From assembly GCA_038496445.1 (NCBI GenBank), contig JALMLS010000322.1, positions 62,001 to 126,000 on the forward strand: a stretch of 64,000 nt of DNA. The letters run 5' to 3'. The notes below the pieces were generated by a model. The model worked only from the letters and a program-made list of their open reading frames with translations. It did not search any database and was not told the DNA's origin. The translations under genes and the position numbers were made by a program. This DNA comes from Trichosphaerium sp. ATCC 40318. Its lineage: Eukaryota > Discosea > Flabellinia > Trichosidae. Shown one piece after another: positions 1-12,569 of this stretch (its first letter is position 1; every line of letters begins with the position of its first letter).

Positions 1-435
1 GGTGTGACACAAGCTGGTATTGGACCAATAAGGTACCGGGAAACATTCATAAAAGTAGTCAGTATCTAAACATAAAAAGGTGGATGTCACCAGAAAACAT
101 GAACAAACTGTATTCACCAAAGTCTGATGTTTGGTCATTTGCTTGTTTACTGGTACGGTTTCACTTTGATTAATTTACTACGATTGTCACTGTTAGATAA
201 CTACAAACCTGTACTGACGTTATTATAGTTCGAGATTTTCCATGAAGAAGTACTTTGGGCTGATGAGAACAACTTATTGACACTTGCTGTAGAAATCAGA
301 GATGGAATAAGGGTACCGAGTTTTGATGATCAGATTGTACCTGAAAAGTATCATGACTTGATGAACTCATGTTGGTCATTTGAACCAAATGATCGCCCGT
401 CAATGGACACTGTATGTAAACTACTTACAAACTAA
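1..435 (+). CDS. receptor tyrosine-kinase-like protein, 3' end only
   Basis: The window opens inside the C-lobe of a protein kinase. Three exons join in frame at 1-32, 80-152 and 229-435, with introns 33-79 (GTACC...AAG) and 153-228 (GTACGG...TAG). They encode the end of the activation segment (GPIRWMSPEN), then SDVWSFACLL and an RPSMD block near the C-terminus, ending TN-stop. WMSPE and DVWSF are tyrosine-kinase-group features. The sequence is almost identical to the last two exons of the complete kinase ending at 4999, including the last intron, so it is the tail of a tandem duplicate whose 5' part lies outside the window. Any ectodomain cannot be seen. Confidence 0.85.
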
Positions 436-626
436 ACAAACATTTGTGTATCAATGCATAACTTGATACCGGCTCAGCGACAACATCATGTCCTGTAATA
501 ACTAGTTGTTGTATCAACATTTCTATGAGCCAGTAGGAGTGAAGTGATAGACGTAAAGTGAACTAGATTAAAAATGTGACTTAAACAAACAAGCTTATTT
601 TACCGTAGTAACTATAAAACGACCAC

Positions 627-3600
627 ATGCCTGAACTGCTGGTAAAGCTGATCGTTTTAATGGCTCTAGCTCAATGTATAGCTTCAAGGTGTTTGTACCA
701 CACAGACTTCCAGCCAAGGAGCTTAGGAAATGAAGAAGGTGATACAAACATTTACGTATATGATGTAACATTAACCCCGAACGTACCAACTCCTTTTCCA
801 TCCGCTTCAAGCGGACTGATCTTAAAATTGAACGGTTTGCATGTGACAGGAAGCACAATGTACGTATTCAATAGTTTAGGCGTCGCTGTAAGGTGTCTGA
901 TGTTCCAAAAGAGTGAAAGATAGATTCCTGTATGTGGTAACGTACAGCCAACAAATCATACGAATTGACCTCACAGACACGTCGCCAGAGCCCGTGGTGG
1001 TTGTTAATAGTATTTCAAGCTTATCATCATCCTTCGGGTACAAATCAAAAAAACCTTAATGAGCTCTTACCTCGCTCCTACTCTGGATACTTTGGAATCT
1101 TCTAATTAATTTGTTGAAATTTTCAACAAAAAAAATCAAAACGAAACGTTTTTTGCACCTTGCACGTGTTCAATGCCTAAAAAGGCTAGGAACTGAAGAA
1201 CTTTTTTTTTTTTTTGATAACATTAATTAATTCTTCAAAGGTGTATGGGGCGGTACACGTCACCAGCAGGACTTGGTGCTGACAAGAGCGGTGATTTTTT
1301 GTACACGTGTTGTGACTTTACAGGTGAAATGACTGGAGAAGGGCTAGTAAAAATAGATATTAGGAATAACATACTTGAGGTACAGTCGTAGTTTATTTAT
1401 TACAAACCCTTACTAACATGGTTTTTTTTATAAAAGGGCACTGGTGTACCTCTTGATATTAGTAGAGACTTTTTATTTTGTGATTCTATTAAAGAAGTTG
1501 ATGATGGCAACGCTTTCACAGTAATGAGCTTTGATGCCTTAATAGTACGACACACTTACAAAACAACCTGTTGCTGTTTCCCATACTCATCCGATTATAG
1601 AAGTATTTTCCTGCAAATAACTCTCATGAATTATTCATCGGAGATAGCTTTAGACCACTTGTTGGTGGTTCTCAACACAGCGACAGTACGTTTGTGTGTA
1701 ATTATAAAAACTTCAAAATTCCAAACCAAAAGTATACCTTTCACACAAGTTTTAACGTTGACCAAGATAAATTTGTGACTGGAAATAAAAGAAATGGCTA
1801 TGGCATGTTCTTAAATTACAAGGTAATTTATCAAAAAATTCAGACAATGAGAGATTTGACCTGAGATAACGCTATTTTGAGTTAGCGCTAAGCCTGATTT
1901 TTCGGGATGGTTTGTGAACATTAGGTAGACCTCGTGCAACTCTGCAAGCTATCTATTAGTGTGCCCGTATGGAGTAATTTATGTGATCATAAGATCAGAA
2001 AGTCACATGCGTGCTACAAATCGGGGTGGCGTTTTAAAAGTGGCTTAAAGTTAAAATAAAATAGCGCTATTTCAGGTCAAATCCTTAAGGTCATTTCTTC
2101 TTCCTTACAACTTTATGTGTAGGTTAATGGCGAATACAATCAGATACCGTATGGACCTAACTTCACAATTGTTAATAATGCACAAGACAACACTGTCGAC
2201 ACAGACACTGGTATACTTTACACAGTATCTTTCTTTAATGACAAGGTAAACATCAAGAAGTCATCTGTTCGCACCACTAACAGCTTCCCTTAACACTAAA
2301 GATTGTTGCCGTAGAACTTAGTTCAGGCAAACTTCTGGGTACTGTTTCTATTCCTACTTTGAGAAGTAGTTCCTCTCAGGTACATCAGATAAATGCAAAC
2401 AAACTCAATTTACAGCGTACATAGTACATCAATATTGGACCTTGTCCAAGCTTGCCGGTAACTACTTCTCCAACAAATGCTCCAACAGCAAGTCCTACGA
2501 CGAAAGCTCCTACTACTGTAACTCCTACTACCAATCCTACCACAGAGTCGCCTACAGTTACAACACCACAACCGACAAACTCACCAACAAGAGTACCAAC
2601 ACCAATACCAACGGCAATACCAACGTCAACACCAACGGCAGTGCCAACCAACTCGCCTACAGACTCTCCAACAATAGCTCCAACTGATCCACCTACTCCA
2701 GAGCCAACAGGTACGAAGCAATACTGTTAATTGGCCTAACACTCTATATAAAGCGCCAAGCATAGCTCCAAACCCTCCCATATTTGTACCAGTAGGAACT
2801 CCAACAGACGTACCAGCTTTGCCAACTATGAGTGGTTCACCAAGTGCAGTAACTCCTGGTACTCTTTATAAATAACATACCGGAGAAACTAAAAGTACTG
2901 GTAGGAAATAGAGTACAGATCAATGCACAATTTGAAGTTGATACAACTTTGGATGTTAATAGTGCCCTCACATCAATTCAAGAAGGACTAAAGTCAGTTA
3001 CACGCAACAATTTGGGTCTACCAACTTCTTCTTTTGATGACATATTCAAAGAGTTTTCTCTCATACTTTCATTAAAACGACAAACATCTTACACTCTTTC
3101 TCTCATTACAATACAACCTGATTCAAGTATTCTATCTCAAGGTACCCAACCTCGCTTTCAAACCATGGATTCACATACACAATAGATATCGCTCCATACA
3201 CGTGTTGTGTTTTGAAGTTCATGTCATCTCAAGTATTCGAAGATACAACATTTCCTGGTATTACAGTTGACACATGTACTCGTATGTTCATTATCTTGAT
3301 ATCAATCTTGAACTCATTATCGCTTAGCTGCAACATCAGAATCTATTTGTGTGTCAACAAACACAGGCAATACAACCCCAAATGATGGCTTCTCTTATCT
3401 GGGCATTATCATTGGTGTTGTTATTGCTGTACTTGTTCTTCTTGCCATTATCATCATTGTTGTATTCTACTTTTCAAGGAAAAGGGTACAACGCATACAA
3501 TCCAATGTAAATTGTAATTGACGTAAGTTTAGAAGACACCGAATGCGGGGCAAACAGCAAGTGGTAAGGAATGGAGAAGATATGGAGAACTAATTTTGAT

Positions 3601-4999
3601 ATAGTAAAACACGTGACTACAAATGACCCAAATGAGAAATACGGACATATTCATCTATCAAGCTGTGAGCTTCCCAACACTGAGGCTCCAACCATTTACA
3701 ATTATTAGTTAACCATACAGAAACTAAGCCAAAGAAGAAAAGCGGTGCTGTGGAAGCATCACATATTTCTACAGTTGAATCATCACTGCGTACAGAGCAA
3801 GATGAAGAATCTTCATCTGAAACTCAACGTATAATGAAAGGTAGCATTTACGAGTCTAAAAGATGTTTGTAGGTATAGTCACACGCCACATGTCTCGTAA
3901 TTGGATCATACAGTTTGAAGATTTGACTTTTGGACAGAAACTTGGATCAGGTACTCATGTTTCTCCGAATTTGAATCGCTAATGTCTTTGGCTATACAGG
4001 AAGTTCTGGTATTGTAACAAAAGGAAAGTGGCGATACAACAATGTAGCAATAAAGAGTTGTAACAGTGTAAGTAACGACAGTTTCTACGCTGAAGCACAA
4101 CTCATGGTTGAACTCAGACCTCACAATAATGTCGTACAGGTACAAGGTATCTAAATGAGCACTATCAACAAACGCATTGCTTAGGTGTATGGAGTTAGTG
4201 TACATGATGATACTTATTTCTTGGTCATGGAGTTTATGGAAGGTAGATAATATTTAGACTAACACTTACTAGAGTTACTGATTTATCCGCTTCTAGGTGG
4301 TTCTCTTGATTCACTATTGTATGATGAAACGTTCTCATTTGAAATGTCAGAAAAAGAATCTATCATTCTTGGTATTGCAAGAGGTCTTCTCCATCTTCAT
4401 GAAGAAGGTATTGTTCACAGGTATGCATTAGACACCGCATGGAAATACGTGTTTATGGAAGTGTTAAGGGACTTGGCAGCACGTAATATACTTCTTGATA
4501 AGAGTCGTACTCCAAAGATCAGTGATTTTGGTATGTCGAGACTACTTGGAGCGAGATATGACGCTGGCGTCACCAACGCAACATTTGGACCGATAAGGTA
4601 CAAAAAGCAGCTAATCCTATAATACCTTACAAAACACAAAAGGTGGATGTCACCAGAAAATATGAACAAACTGTATTCACCAAAGTCTGATGTTTGGTCA
4701 TTTGCTTGTTTACTGGTACGGTTTTACTTTTGATTAATTTACTACGATCGTCACTGTTAGATAACTACAAACCTGTACTGACGTTATTACAGTTCGAGAT
4801 TTTCCATGAAGAAGTACTTTGGGCTGATGAGAACAACTTATTGACACTTGCTGTAGAAATCAGAGATGGAACAAGGGTACCGAGTTTTGATGATCAGATT
4901 GTACCTGAAAAGTATCACGACTTGATGAACTCATGTTGGTCATTTGAACCAAATGATCGTCCATCAATGGATGCTGTGTGTAAACGACTTACAAATTAA
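627..4999 (+). CDS. single-pass receptor tyrosine-kinase-like protein with NHL-like ectodomain
   Basis: Multi-exon gene. It starts at an ATG followed by a signal peptide (MPELLVKLIVLMALAQC). The ectodomain has blocks that resemble beta-propeller strands (YSQQIIRIDL; DKSGDFLYTCCDFTG; DTDTGILYTVSFF), then a Thr/Pro-rich stalk at about 2460-2720. A membrane span (IIIGVVIAVLVLLAIIIIVV) lies near 3400-3470 with a basic stop-transfer (FSRKR). The kinase domain covers about 3900-4999 and has an intact glycine loop (GSGSSG), VAIK, HRDLAARN (split by an intron at 4420-4467), DFG, WMSPEN and DVWSF. HRDLAARN is the tyrosine-kinase form of the catalytic loop, and all catalytic residues are present. Ligand and pathway are unknown. 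One large intron carries a foldback element. Internal exon borders in the ectodomain are approximate. Confidence 0.85.
1853..2083. mobile_element. MITE-like foldback element inside an intron
   Basis: Bases 1853-1878 and 2058-2083 form terminal inverted repeats of 26 bases with few mismatches (outer part GATTTGACCTGA). They lie in an intron running from about 1823 to 2122. That intron is roughly 300 bases long, while its neighbours in the same gene are 40-80. No coding capacity is visible between the repeats. No clear target-site duplication is visible, so this could be a simple foldback rather than a transposon derivative. Confidence 0.6.
2460..2720 (+). repeat. Thr/Pro-rich tandem codon repeat (mucin-like stalk)
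   Basis: This stretch encodes repeated short units of the type NSPT, TTAPT and PTxPT with almost no other residues. It forms the membrane-proximal part of the receptor kinase ectodomain and is likely heavily O-glycosylated and extended. A similar but shorter region lies in the lectin-like receptor at 28625-28770 (minus strand). Confidence 0.8.
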
Positions 5000-5237
5000 T
5001 AAGTATTTGTGAATCAATACTGATAACTTAATACAATCTCATATTTTTCCTTTCTTTACAAATAAGGCGTGTACTTTTTGGAGTCATTAAAGTCGGTTAA
5101 GCCGTCAAAAGCTGGATAGAGCTAAGTAGCTATCAGACGATGACCACTTAGACCTACCTCCTTAGGCAGATTTTTTGGTTGTCATACCAAGTAACAGGAA
5201 ATCAAGAGAAAAACAGTTGGATTTTGAAACTTTTTGT

Positions 5238-6617
5238 TTATGTCTCGGTGTTATAGTCAAACTCTGAGGAGTTTGTAAAATTGTGAATGTCAATAGCAAC
5301 TTCACAGCTCTCTCTTACGACCTATTGAATAACAACTTAGATATATTGTGGATCAAGAAAGACGAGTAAAAAACGTACAGCTGCTGAATCCTTTGCAAAA
5401 GTTTGTAATACAGGCATTGATTTATCGTCTCCTATAGCGCCTATGGCCTCAGCTGCTTCATGTCGAACCATCATATGCTCTGATTGATCTTGGAGAACCT
5501 TTTGAAGGGCAGGAACAGCTGCAGGGTGTTGACATTGTCCCAAAACCTTTAGAGCTAAATTAAAAGAAAACCCCCAATAAGGCTGCTCGTACATATGCCA
5601 ATTCGTGTTTAAATAGTGCGCTATCATCATTGAAGCCTTCTGTAATTGCCTAACGGAAGGTTGAGCTTGTTGTTATCATCGGTGATCGTACAAGAACAGC
5701 ATCAGTAGTACATAAATTTCGCAAAGCGAAGAGTGCTCTGTATCGTTGAAAAATCGTCTTTTTTGTGTTTAGTAATAATGCCTTTAGCTTTGCAACATCT
5801 TTAGAGTCATCTATAGGAGGTGCAGGATCTATACTTTGGTATGTATCGTTTTGTTCATTTAAATGTGCCTTCTGCCTTAGCATAAAAGTAAGCGGTTTTT
5901 TGATGAAAAAAAAGAAGTCAAATAAGGAATGTGCTACACGTGGGTTCTCACTTACTTGTTTTTTTGTTTCCAGTCGATAAGCTCTATCGCAACAACACAT
6001 GTTTCTGCAATCTAAGGAACGTATAAGGTTGAATACTGACCTTAAATGAAAAAAAAAACATGGCGCTTTAGAAGAGCGCGAGACAACGTGTTGGCTCCAG
6101 AGTTACTGAAACTAGGTCTATTTTTTCTGTTTGGATTTTTTCCGAGCTTCTGGAGCTAGGAATATTTTAGCAAAATGCGTACTTCTGGTAGACTGTGACT
6201 AGTGTACTTTTTGAGTACATCAACGCTTTCAGGGGATCCAATAGCGCCCAAAGCTTCACCAGCCTTTTAAACTGTTAGAATATGGAAGTCTACGCGTAGG
6301 GTACCTCGTGGCGGACCATAGAATTGAGTTTTTCATTTTCCAAGGCGTTTACAAGGAATGGGTTAGCTCTTGGATCATTCATTTGCCCCATGCAGTACGC
6401 CACTTCATGTGCTAGCAAAACAGAAGGGTCTGCAAGTGCTACACGAGGTTAGAAAAACTGTAGTTACGAAACGTAACATTTACGCACAATTAGCCAGCGC
6501 AACAATAGCAGCCTCGCCTCCCATGTTTTTTAAAGCAAAAATTGCTCTAGTACGTTTCCACATTGGTGCTGTCGTGTCTTCCAGTTCACCTTGAAGTTTA
6601 GATACATTTGTGGCCAT
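5238..6617 (-). CDS. DOHH: deoxyhypusine hydroxylase (HEAT-repeat diiron enzyme)
   Basis: The product completes hypusine formation on eIF5A by hydroxylating deoxyhypusine in the cytosol. Two halves of HEAT-like repeats are visible. The four diiron-ligand His-Glu pairs of the family are all present: LLAHEVAY, MVRHEAGEALGAIG, LFKHELAY and MVRHEAAEAIGAIG. The linker SIDPAPP and the C-terminal ESCEVAID are also typical. The ATG at 6617 opens MATNVSKLQGELED. The last exon is reached through an intron at 5322-5378 (GTACGT...TAG), giving a stop at 5238-5240. Several introns of about 40-60 bases interrupt the frame. The gene is divergent from the SMPD4-like gene, with 141 bases between start codons. 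No damage seen. Confidence 0.93.
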
Positions 6618-6758
6618 TTTTGAGTGTTTGGTTTGTAATACGCGGTTGACTTAAGGGACATATTTGTGCGCTTACATTTGGAGCACCCTAGCCTCAAATC
6701 AACGCAGTAGCGTATATTTCGAGCCTGTCATTGTTGTAATAATTCAATATCTTACAGC

Positions 6759-9742
6759 ATGTTCTCGACACGCACAAATAACTACTCTGGAACGCCAGTA
6801 CGCTTGTTTTGTTTCGTTACAATATTGATTTGCGCAGCGATCGTACAACCCTTTCCAAAGCACTGGACAGTCTGGCTATGGTAATATGGGAGGCATGCCT
6901 TATCAACAAGGTGGCATGTCACAAACCATTGGAGATCGCATTTTAACGTGCTCAGACGCGAAAAAGCGCTACTTTGGTTCGTTTTGTTTATTACATTCAC
7001 CAATCAGATTATTGCCGTTAATTTTACTTTATACTAGACCTCGACACTTATGCCAAGAACCTACTGATGAATCGCGAAAATCCTGAAGAGTTTACCTCAT
7101 TTTTCCCTAAACTTATCACCGCTTTATTTGGTGGCGCAGGATATAGCAGGTACGCTTAATAACACCGAAATATGCAGTGTCAATACAAAATCGCGCCAAA
7201 ACATTTCTGAAATTCAAAATAGTGGCGGCTGGATGGCACAAGGAACCGAAAAAGACGTACTGACAAATTCGTTGTCTCCTACAAGTCCTTTCTTTACCAC
7301 TTTAACCCATTTCATGTGCGATTGGAATACAGTGTACGAATATCCTATTACTGACCTACCAGTTACGTAACATCACATATTGGAATACAAAACACCACTT
7401 CAAGAGCCCAAAATCGCAAACAAAAACAAATCCTGACTTTCCACTTTTTTTGATACAGTTGTTGACGTATTTATAGGTTTCAGTACAAAGGCGTCTCGCT
7501 AATGGCAACATGAACCAGCTTCCTCCTTTTTTTAAAAACAAGAGATACTCTCCTGACTCTGTTTCTGTTGGTATCCTGTTTGCTCTTTTTTTTTTCTTTT
7601 TTTTTTTTTTTTCTGACATTTGATTTGCGCTATTCTTCTTTAACTGGTCTGAGATGTCATGGAATATTACTTATTTGAATTTGCACGGTTTGCGCTTTGC
7701 AGTCCAAGCTCTTCCGAAACATATAAGCAAGTTTTAAAGTGCTACTTGGACTATTTCTTTCCACACAGTGGTTCTGTTAATGTACGGTGTATCAATCTTT
7801 ATCGTGTTTGACACTTCATGTTATAGACCTTATTTTCTGGTGATCACCAACGTACAAGAAAATTGACACATACTATGGTTGCCATTTTGGCAGAGTACTG
7901 GATGGACACGGTAAGCTTTTTTTTGTTTAACTTTTTTTTTGGCTTTTTTGATGTTTGTTTGATTGGCTTTGTTTCAAGTATACATACCTTCTGTTGATAC
8001 CTGATTTAGGGGAAGTTATTCAAGACTACTATTTCAGCCACACAGATTTTGTTTATACACATAAGCACTATGCCTACGTTTTTCTCTCAAGGTGATGATG
8101 AAAACAGTTTCGAGTTGGAGTGTGTTGGATACCTTAGGTTTAAACTATACAAGCTACTATCCAATATGTTAAAAAGAAGCTATTGGGAAGTATGCTCATT
8201 CTCGAAAACTGCATTTACATGGGTACGATGGAAGCAGTGAATCTTCCTTTTTTTTCTGTGAAGTTTGACACGTTTTTTGTTCTTTAGTTGATTGACCTTT
8301 GGAATTTTTACATTTCTCCAAGGCCAGGGTATGTTTATATCTATGTGAATAGATACAATATAATTATATGCGTAAATCACTAAACGTGTTTTTTCCAGCT
8401 GCAACACACATTCATGGATTAAAACAAACTTCTTATTCTACACACCAAAATTTATTGATTATCTCACCATGGCTCTTGATTTTGATTACACAAAAGCCCG
8501 TGATATTAATTTACTATATGATGTGCGTATTGAAGTAAAGATACTGTTATTAGGTTACCTTACAAGAATTATATTAGATTGTCTATATATTCCACGAAAA
8601 CAGGGACACCATCTTAAACGTTGAAGAAGAGTATCACAGTACGCTAAAAATTTTAAGAAGAGTAACAATTACAGCCTATTTAAATTGGTATTTCAAAAAA
8701 TCATGCATTTATTTATCAACTCGTACTTCTGTGAAATTTGTGGTTCGCGACATTCAATTTACCGGCGCAGTTTGAGTTCAACTACTATTTTTCCTTGCAC
8801 CTCACAGAAATACCTTACGCTGTATTCTGCGGTAAACACCGGCCGCGATTTTCTTGGGTAGATTCGATAATGTTTTAATTAATTATTATTTATTATTATT
8901 TTTTTTGGTTACTGATGCTTTCTTAAGACTCTATGTGGTCACATGAAGAGTTTGCTGTTGCTTTTGATGTTGAACCTAGCTTTGAATATATCCCGTTACA
9001 CCATGGATCTCATATTAATCTCGCCATGAAACTCATAGGTATCCTAAAAGGATACAGGGTATGTTCTTATAGTATAACTATTATATGTTCTTACTTTTTT
9101 CCTTTCTTCATCTTTTTGTTGTACTAAGTGGCAATGTCTAGAGCGATAGTCTTGTAACTACTACTATTGGTGCTATTGCTAGAATTTTTAATATTGATGA
9201 AGAAACATGTGATAGAATCCCAGCAGAGGCAAAGAATCAGACTTTTTTTACACAAATATACGGACCTGAGACGGACAACAGAAACTATCTCACAGATGAA
9301 GGAAGAGCCCAAGTCAGAGATGGTAAACTTAAATGCGATCTTAATGGTATAGATTATATAGGGAATTGGCATTTACGACCTGTCACAGTGTACGTTTCTC
9401 ATTTCTTCTTCAAAGTTTGCTCCGCTTTTTTATTTTTATTTTTTGGATAGTTCTACTTTGATTTTGTTTTGTTGATGTCTGGCTTCCTAATGCTTTTTTT
9501 CGTTTAGATGGGAATGGTCTGTGCTTGTTAAGCTTTTATTCATTATTAGCCGCATTATTGAGTATTTTACTGGTAGATGGATTAACTTACGTCCACTTGC
9601 TTTTATTCCATATTGGGTTTGTACAATTATTGTATTTTCCCTTATTTTCTTCTTTTATATTTTCATTGTAAGTATTATTGATGTAATGAACCAACCTTCG
9701 ACACCACCTATAGACTGGGAGAAGTTTAAGGATTTGGTGTGA
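6759..9742 (+). CDS. SMPD4: SMPD4-like protein (neutral sphingomyelinase 3 family)
   Basis: Multi-exon gene starting at ATG 6759 (MFSTRTNNYSGTP, intron, then a Gly/Met/Gln-rich linker MGGMPYQQGGMSQ). Recognition rests on the conserved central block WIKTNFLFYTPKFIDYLTMAL near 8415-8480, on an NLRPLAF segment and on a single C-terminal membrane span at about 9600-9690, as in animal SMPD4. That protein sits in the ER and nuclear envelope and is reported as a neutral sphingomyelinase and nuclear-pore-associated factor. The C-terminus PPIDWEKFKDLV ends at 9742. The biochemical activity of this family is debated and no catalytic motif is obvious. Internal exons are approximate; homology is moderate but spread along the gene. 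Confidence 0.7.
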
Positions 9743-10079
9743 ACGTCACTGTGTCCGAAAAAAAAACACAATAAAAATCCTCATTTGTAATTGCTGTTGT
9801 ACAGGTGTAGCTACTCAACAGGTTTTTTTATCTTCATAAGTATTTGATTTCAAATCATCATAGAATGTGCTTGTGGGGATGTAGTAGCGGTCTGTTGATG
9901 CTAGTCTGTGAAACGTTGAAAATGAGCTAAACAACAATAAATTAACAGTAGCTAAGGAAGTGTTGTGACTGTGTTATGTTTAACTTGGATTATGTTTTTT
10001 GAAATATCTCAAAAAAAAAAAAAATGCAACAACAATAGAAATTAGCCGCTATAACTAACAGCATTAAACTAGCCAACTT
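9743..10079. other. intergenic, 3' ends converge
   Basis: About 340 bases between the converging SMPD4-like and TPR genes. It holds an A-run near 10010-10023 and no open frame or repeat that I can support. Confidence 0.6.
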
Positions 10080-12170
10080 TTATTCTGAACTACCAACAAA
10101 TTGAGCAATCTTGAGTTGCATATATGCATTGAAGCGCTTTCTTGTACATGTCAACCCTGTGTTAGACGCTTTCACTCCTTTCAAATGAAGGATGTACAAC
10201 TCAAAAAACTGAGCAGGAAGTGGAAAATGCTGCGCATTGCTACCAGGTTCTTCAGCATCTAAACAAGTACTTAGTGTATACAAAATTGCTTTTTTGGTGT
10301 ACTGCATGTTATTGTTGGATCCTTAGTTGCGACGATTGTTTGTATATAGTAACTCAAGCTGTTTTTTGGCCTCAGTTTTGCAAGAGTCTCAGTAACAGAA
10401 ACTGCCTCCTGGAGTTTTCCTGTTTCAATAAAACTCAATGCTTGCGCGGTGTGTATAACCCATCTATCGTCTGCCATAATCTCCTAGTTCTTAAGTAAGA
10501 TCCTTAAAAGATAACGTGATGTTTTTACCTTCATCAAATGAGCTGGCATTATACCAACACCACATTCAAGTGCTATTTTTGAATACTTGATACACTCCTC
10601 GAACTCACCCAAAGCAAGTAGTCCCAACACCAAATCTTAATAAAAAAACGTTGTTAGTGTCATGTGATGCTGCAAAATCACAAAAAAATACCATCAGCGC
10701 CCTCTCTTGTTGGTTTTGAAGCGACAGCTTTTTTAAGAGATTCAACGCCTTCTTTATACTCTCCTGCTAGACAAAGAATCGATCCATAGTATTGCCAGCC
10801 AGTAGGTTCATTAAACATATCAGACGCTTGTTTCATAATCTTTACAGCCTCTTCAGCTCTCTTAGTACTGTAGAAAAGTTAAGACTCGTTGAGATAAATG
10901 ACATTAAGGTGACGTACTTGACATAAACATTAGCCATTGATGTAATAGTGATGTAATTATTGGGTTTTCCCTCGATGATAACTTGATTTTTTGGATCGCT
11001 CTCCAGTACTTTATTGTACCACTTCAAGGAAGCGTCAAAATTTCTCTTTGCAACAAAGCAGTCTCCAACAAGTCTAAAAACATTGTTACTACACATATAG
11101 GGTCACAATGGATATACGAACTTACCTGGTGGCAAGAAATTGAATCTCCTCTCCAGAACATAGTGATATTGCTTTTTGCAATTGTTCAATTGATTGGTCG
11201 TACTTCTCTAATCACGTGTTAATGAATACGTAAAAGAGGGTTAGGGTGATAACTCACGAAGTTGTCTATACAAGAGTCCACGCTCATAGTATCCTCTGGG
11301 AAGATTAGGATACAAACCTATTGCCGAATTATAATGGCTTAGAGCTGTTTCTAGTTTATTAAACCGTCTCATAATTGTCCCTCTTCGCCTAGGTTTTTAT
11401 ATAAGATACAGTATTACAGTGGGTACCGATTACCAATAGGCTTCATAAACGACAGGAGAAGGAACAGCTGAGGAACGTCCAGTAGAATCAACAGTTTGTA
11501 CAGCGAGATTTATTACACTTGCAAAATCTTTCAGCGCTGTGACAACAAAGTTAGGTGGACCTCATGTATCTACCTTACCTTTTATAGCCCCATCAGGTCC
11601 TACCTGGGACAGCAGATGTTTCTGGATTAATGTCGCACGACCAAACTGAGCATTGACATTATTAGGCGCTTACAGAAAACAAATTAGCTGAGAAAGTGTG
11701 CAAGGACTATAGTATACTTACAAATTGACAATGCTCTGTCAAAGTCATTGAGAGCCTCTTGAAATCTTTCCAAGAAGCAATACACTGTTGCTCGGTTACT
11801 AATAACAACAGTGTTATCTGGAGAGTGCTCAATGACGTCATTGTAGTCAGACAATGCTTCCTAGAAGAGTGTCATTAAAACATTACTTTCTAAGAAATAC
11901 ACGTGTCTTAAGCTAAAAATCAGCCGAAGCTCTGTTTTGTACCTGATAGCGCTCCAAATGGCGGTAACAAAGACCTCGATTTGTTTTAACGTTGACAAAG
12001 TCAGGAAATAGCTCTAAAGCCTCGTTGTATTTTTCAATAGCTTTTTCGTGCTCTCCACGCTGCATAAGCGCTATTCCAGCTGTATGAGCTTCTTGAGCTT
12101 CTTGAGTCGGTATGGGGTCACTTTCTGTTCCATGGATGACGTACAAGTTCGAAATAGGTTTATCGCTCAT
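10080..12170 (-). CDS. tetratricopeptide-repeat protein
   Basis: Starts at ATG 12170 (MSDKPISNLYVIHG) and ends at 10080 after about ten exons. TPR helices are clear. The first reads AGIALMQRGEHEKAIEKYNEALELFPDFV then NRGLCYRHLERYQ; later ones include RATVYCFLERFQEALNDFD, LVGDCFVAKRNFDASLKWYNKVLESDP and HTAQALSFIETGKLQEAV. The repeats run nearly end to end with no other recognisable domain, membrane span or signal peptide, so a soluble scaffold or chaperone-adaptor role is likely. The closest family cannot be told by eye. Introns are 40-70 bases. Confidence 0.8.
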
Positions 12171-12569
12171 GATGTCTTAGTTGACACTGGTGTTTTCATT
12201 TTCCAACTTAACACAACTCTTAAGGTACGCTTTTACAAGAATTGATCTCTGACTGTTTACAAACTTGGAAAAGATGGTTTGAATCACTTTTACTTCAAAC
12301 ATTATCTAAGTGCTACAACTTTTTAACACTACATTTAGGTGTTTTTTAATAGTTGTACAACTATAGCGATGCTACACCAGTAGGACAAATATCTCAAGTG
12401 CTGACCCTGACGCCACAGTTCAATACTACATTTACTCTAGCAATAGGTTGTACTGTGTAAGAAACCAAGATAGCTGTTGTGAACCTGGGCAATCTAGGTT
12501 TGTGAGCTCGATTCTGGCAAGGATGAGAAATAAGATGTACTGGGGTACCTTTATTGTGTACAACAATAT
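12171..12569. other. intergenic, no gene seen
   Basis: About 400 bases upstream of the TPR gene and downstream of the F-box/ankyrin gene. Only short frames are present, without conserved-looking protein or splice structure. It presumably holds the TPR gene promoter. Confidence 0.5.

Noticed and set aside
2385-2651. Open minus-strand frame of Val/Gly repeats
   Set aside because: It is the antisense shadow of the Thr/Pro codon repeat in the receptor kinase stalk.
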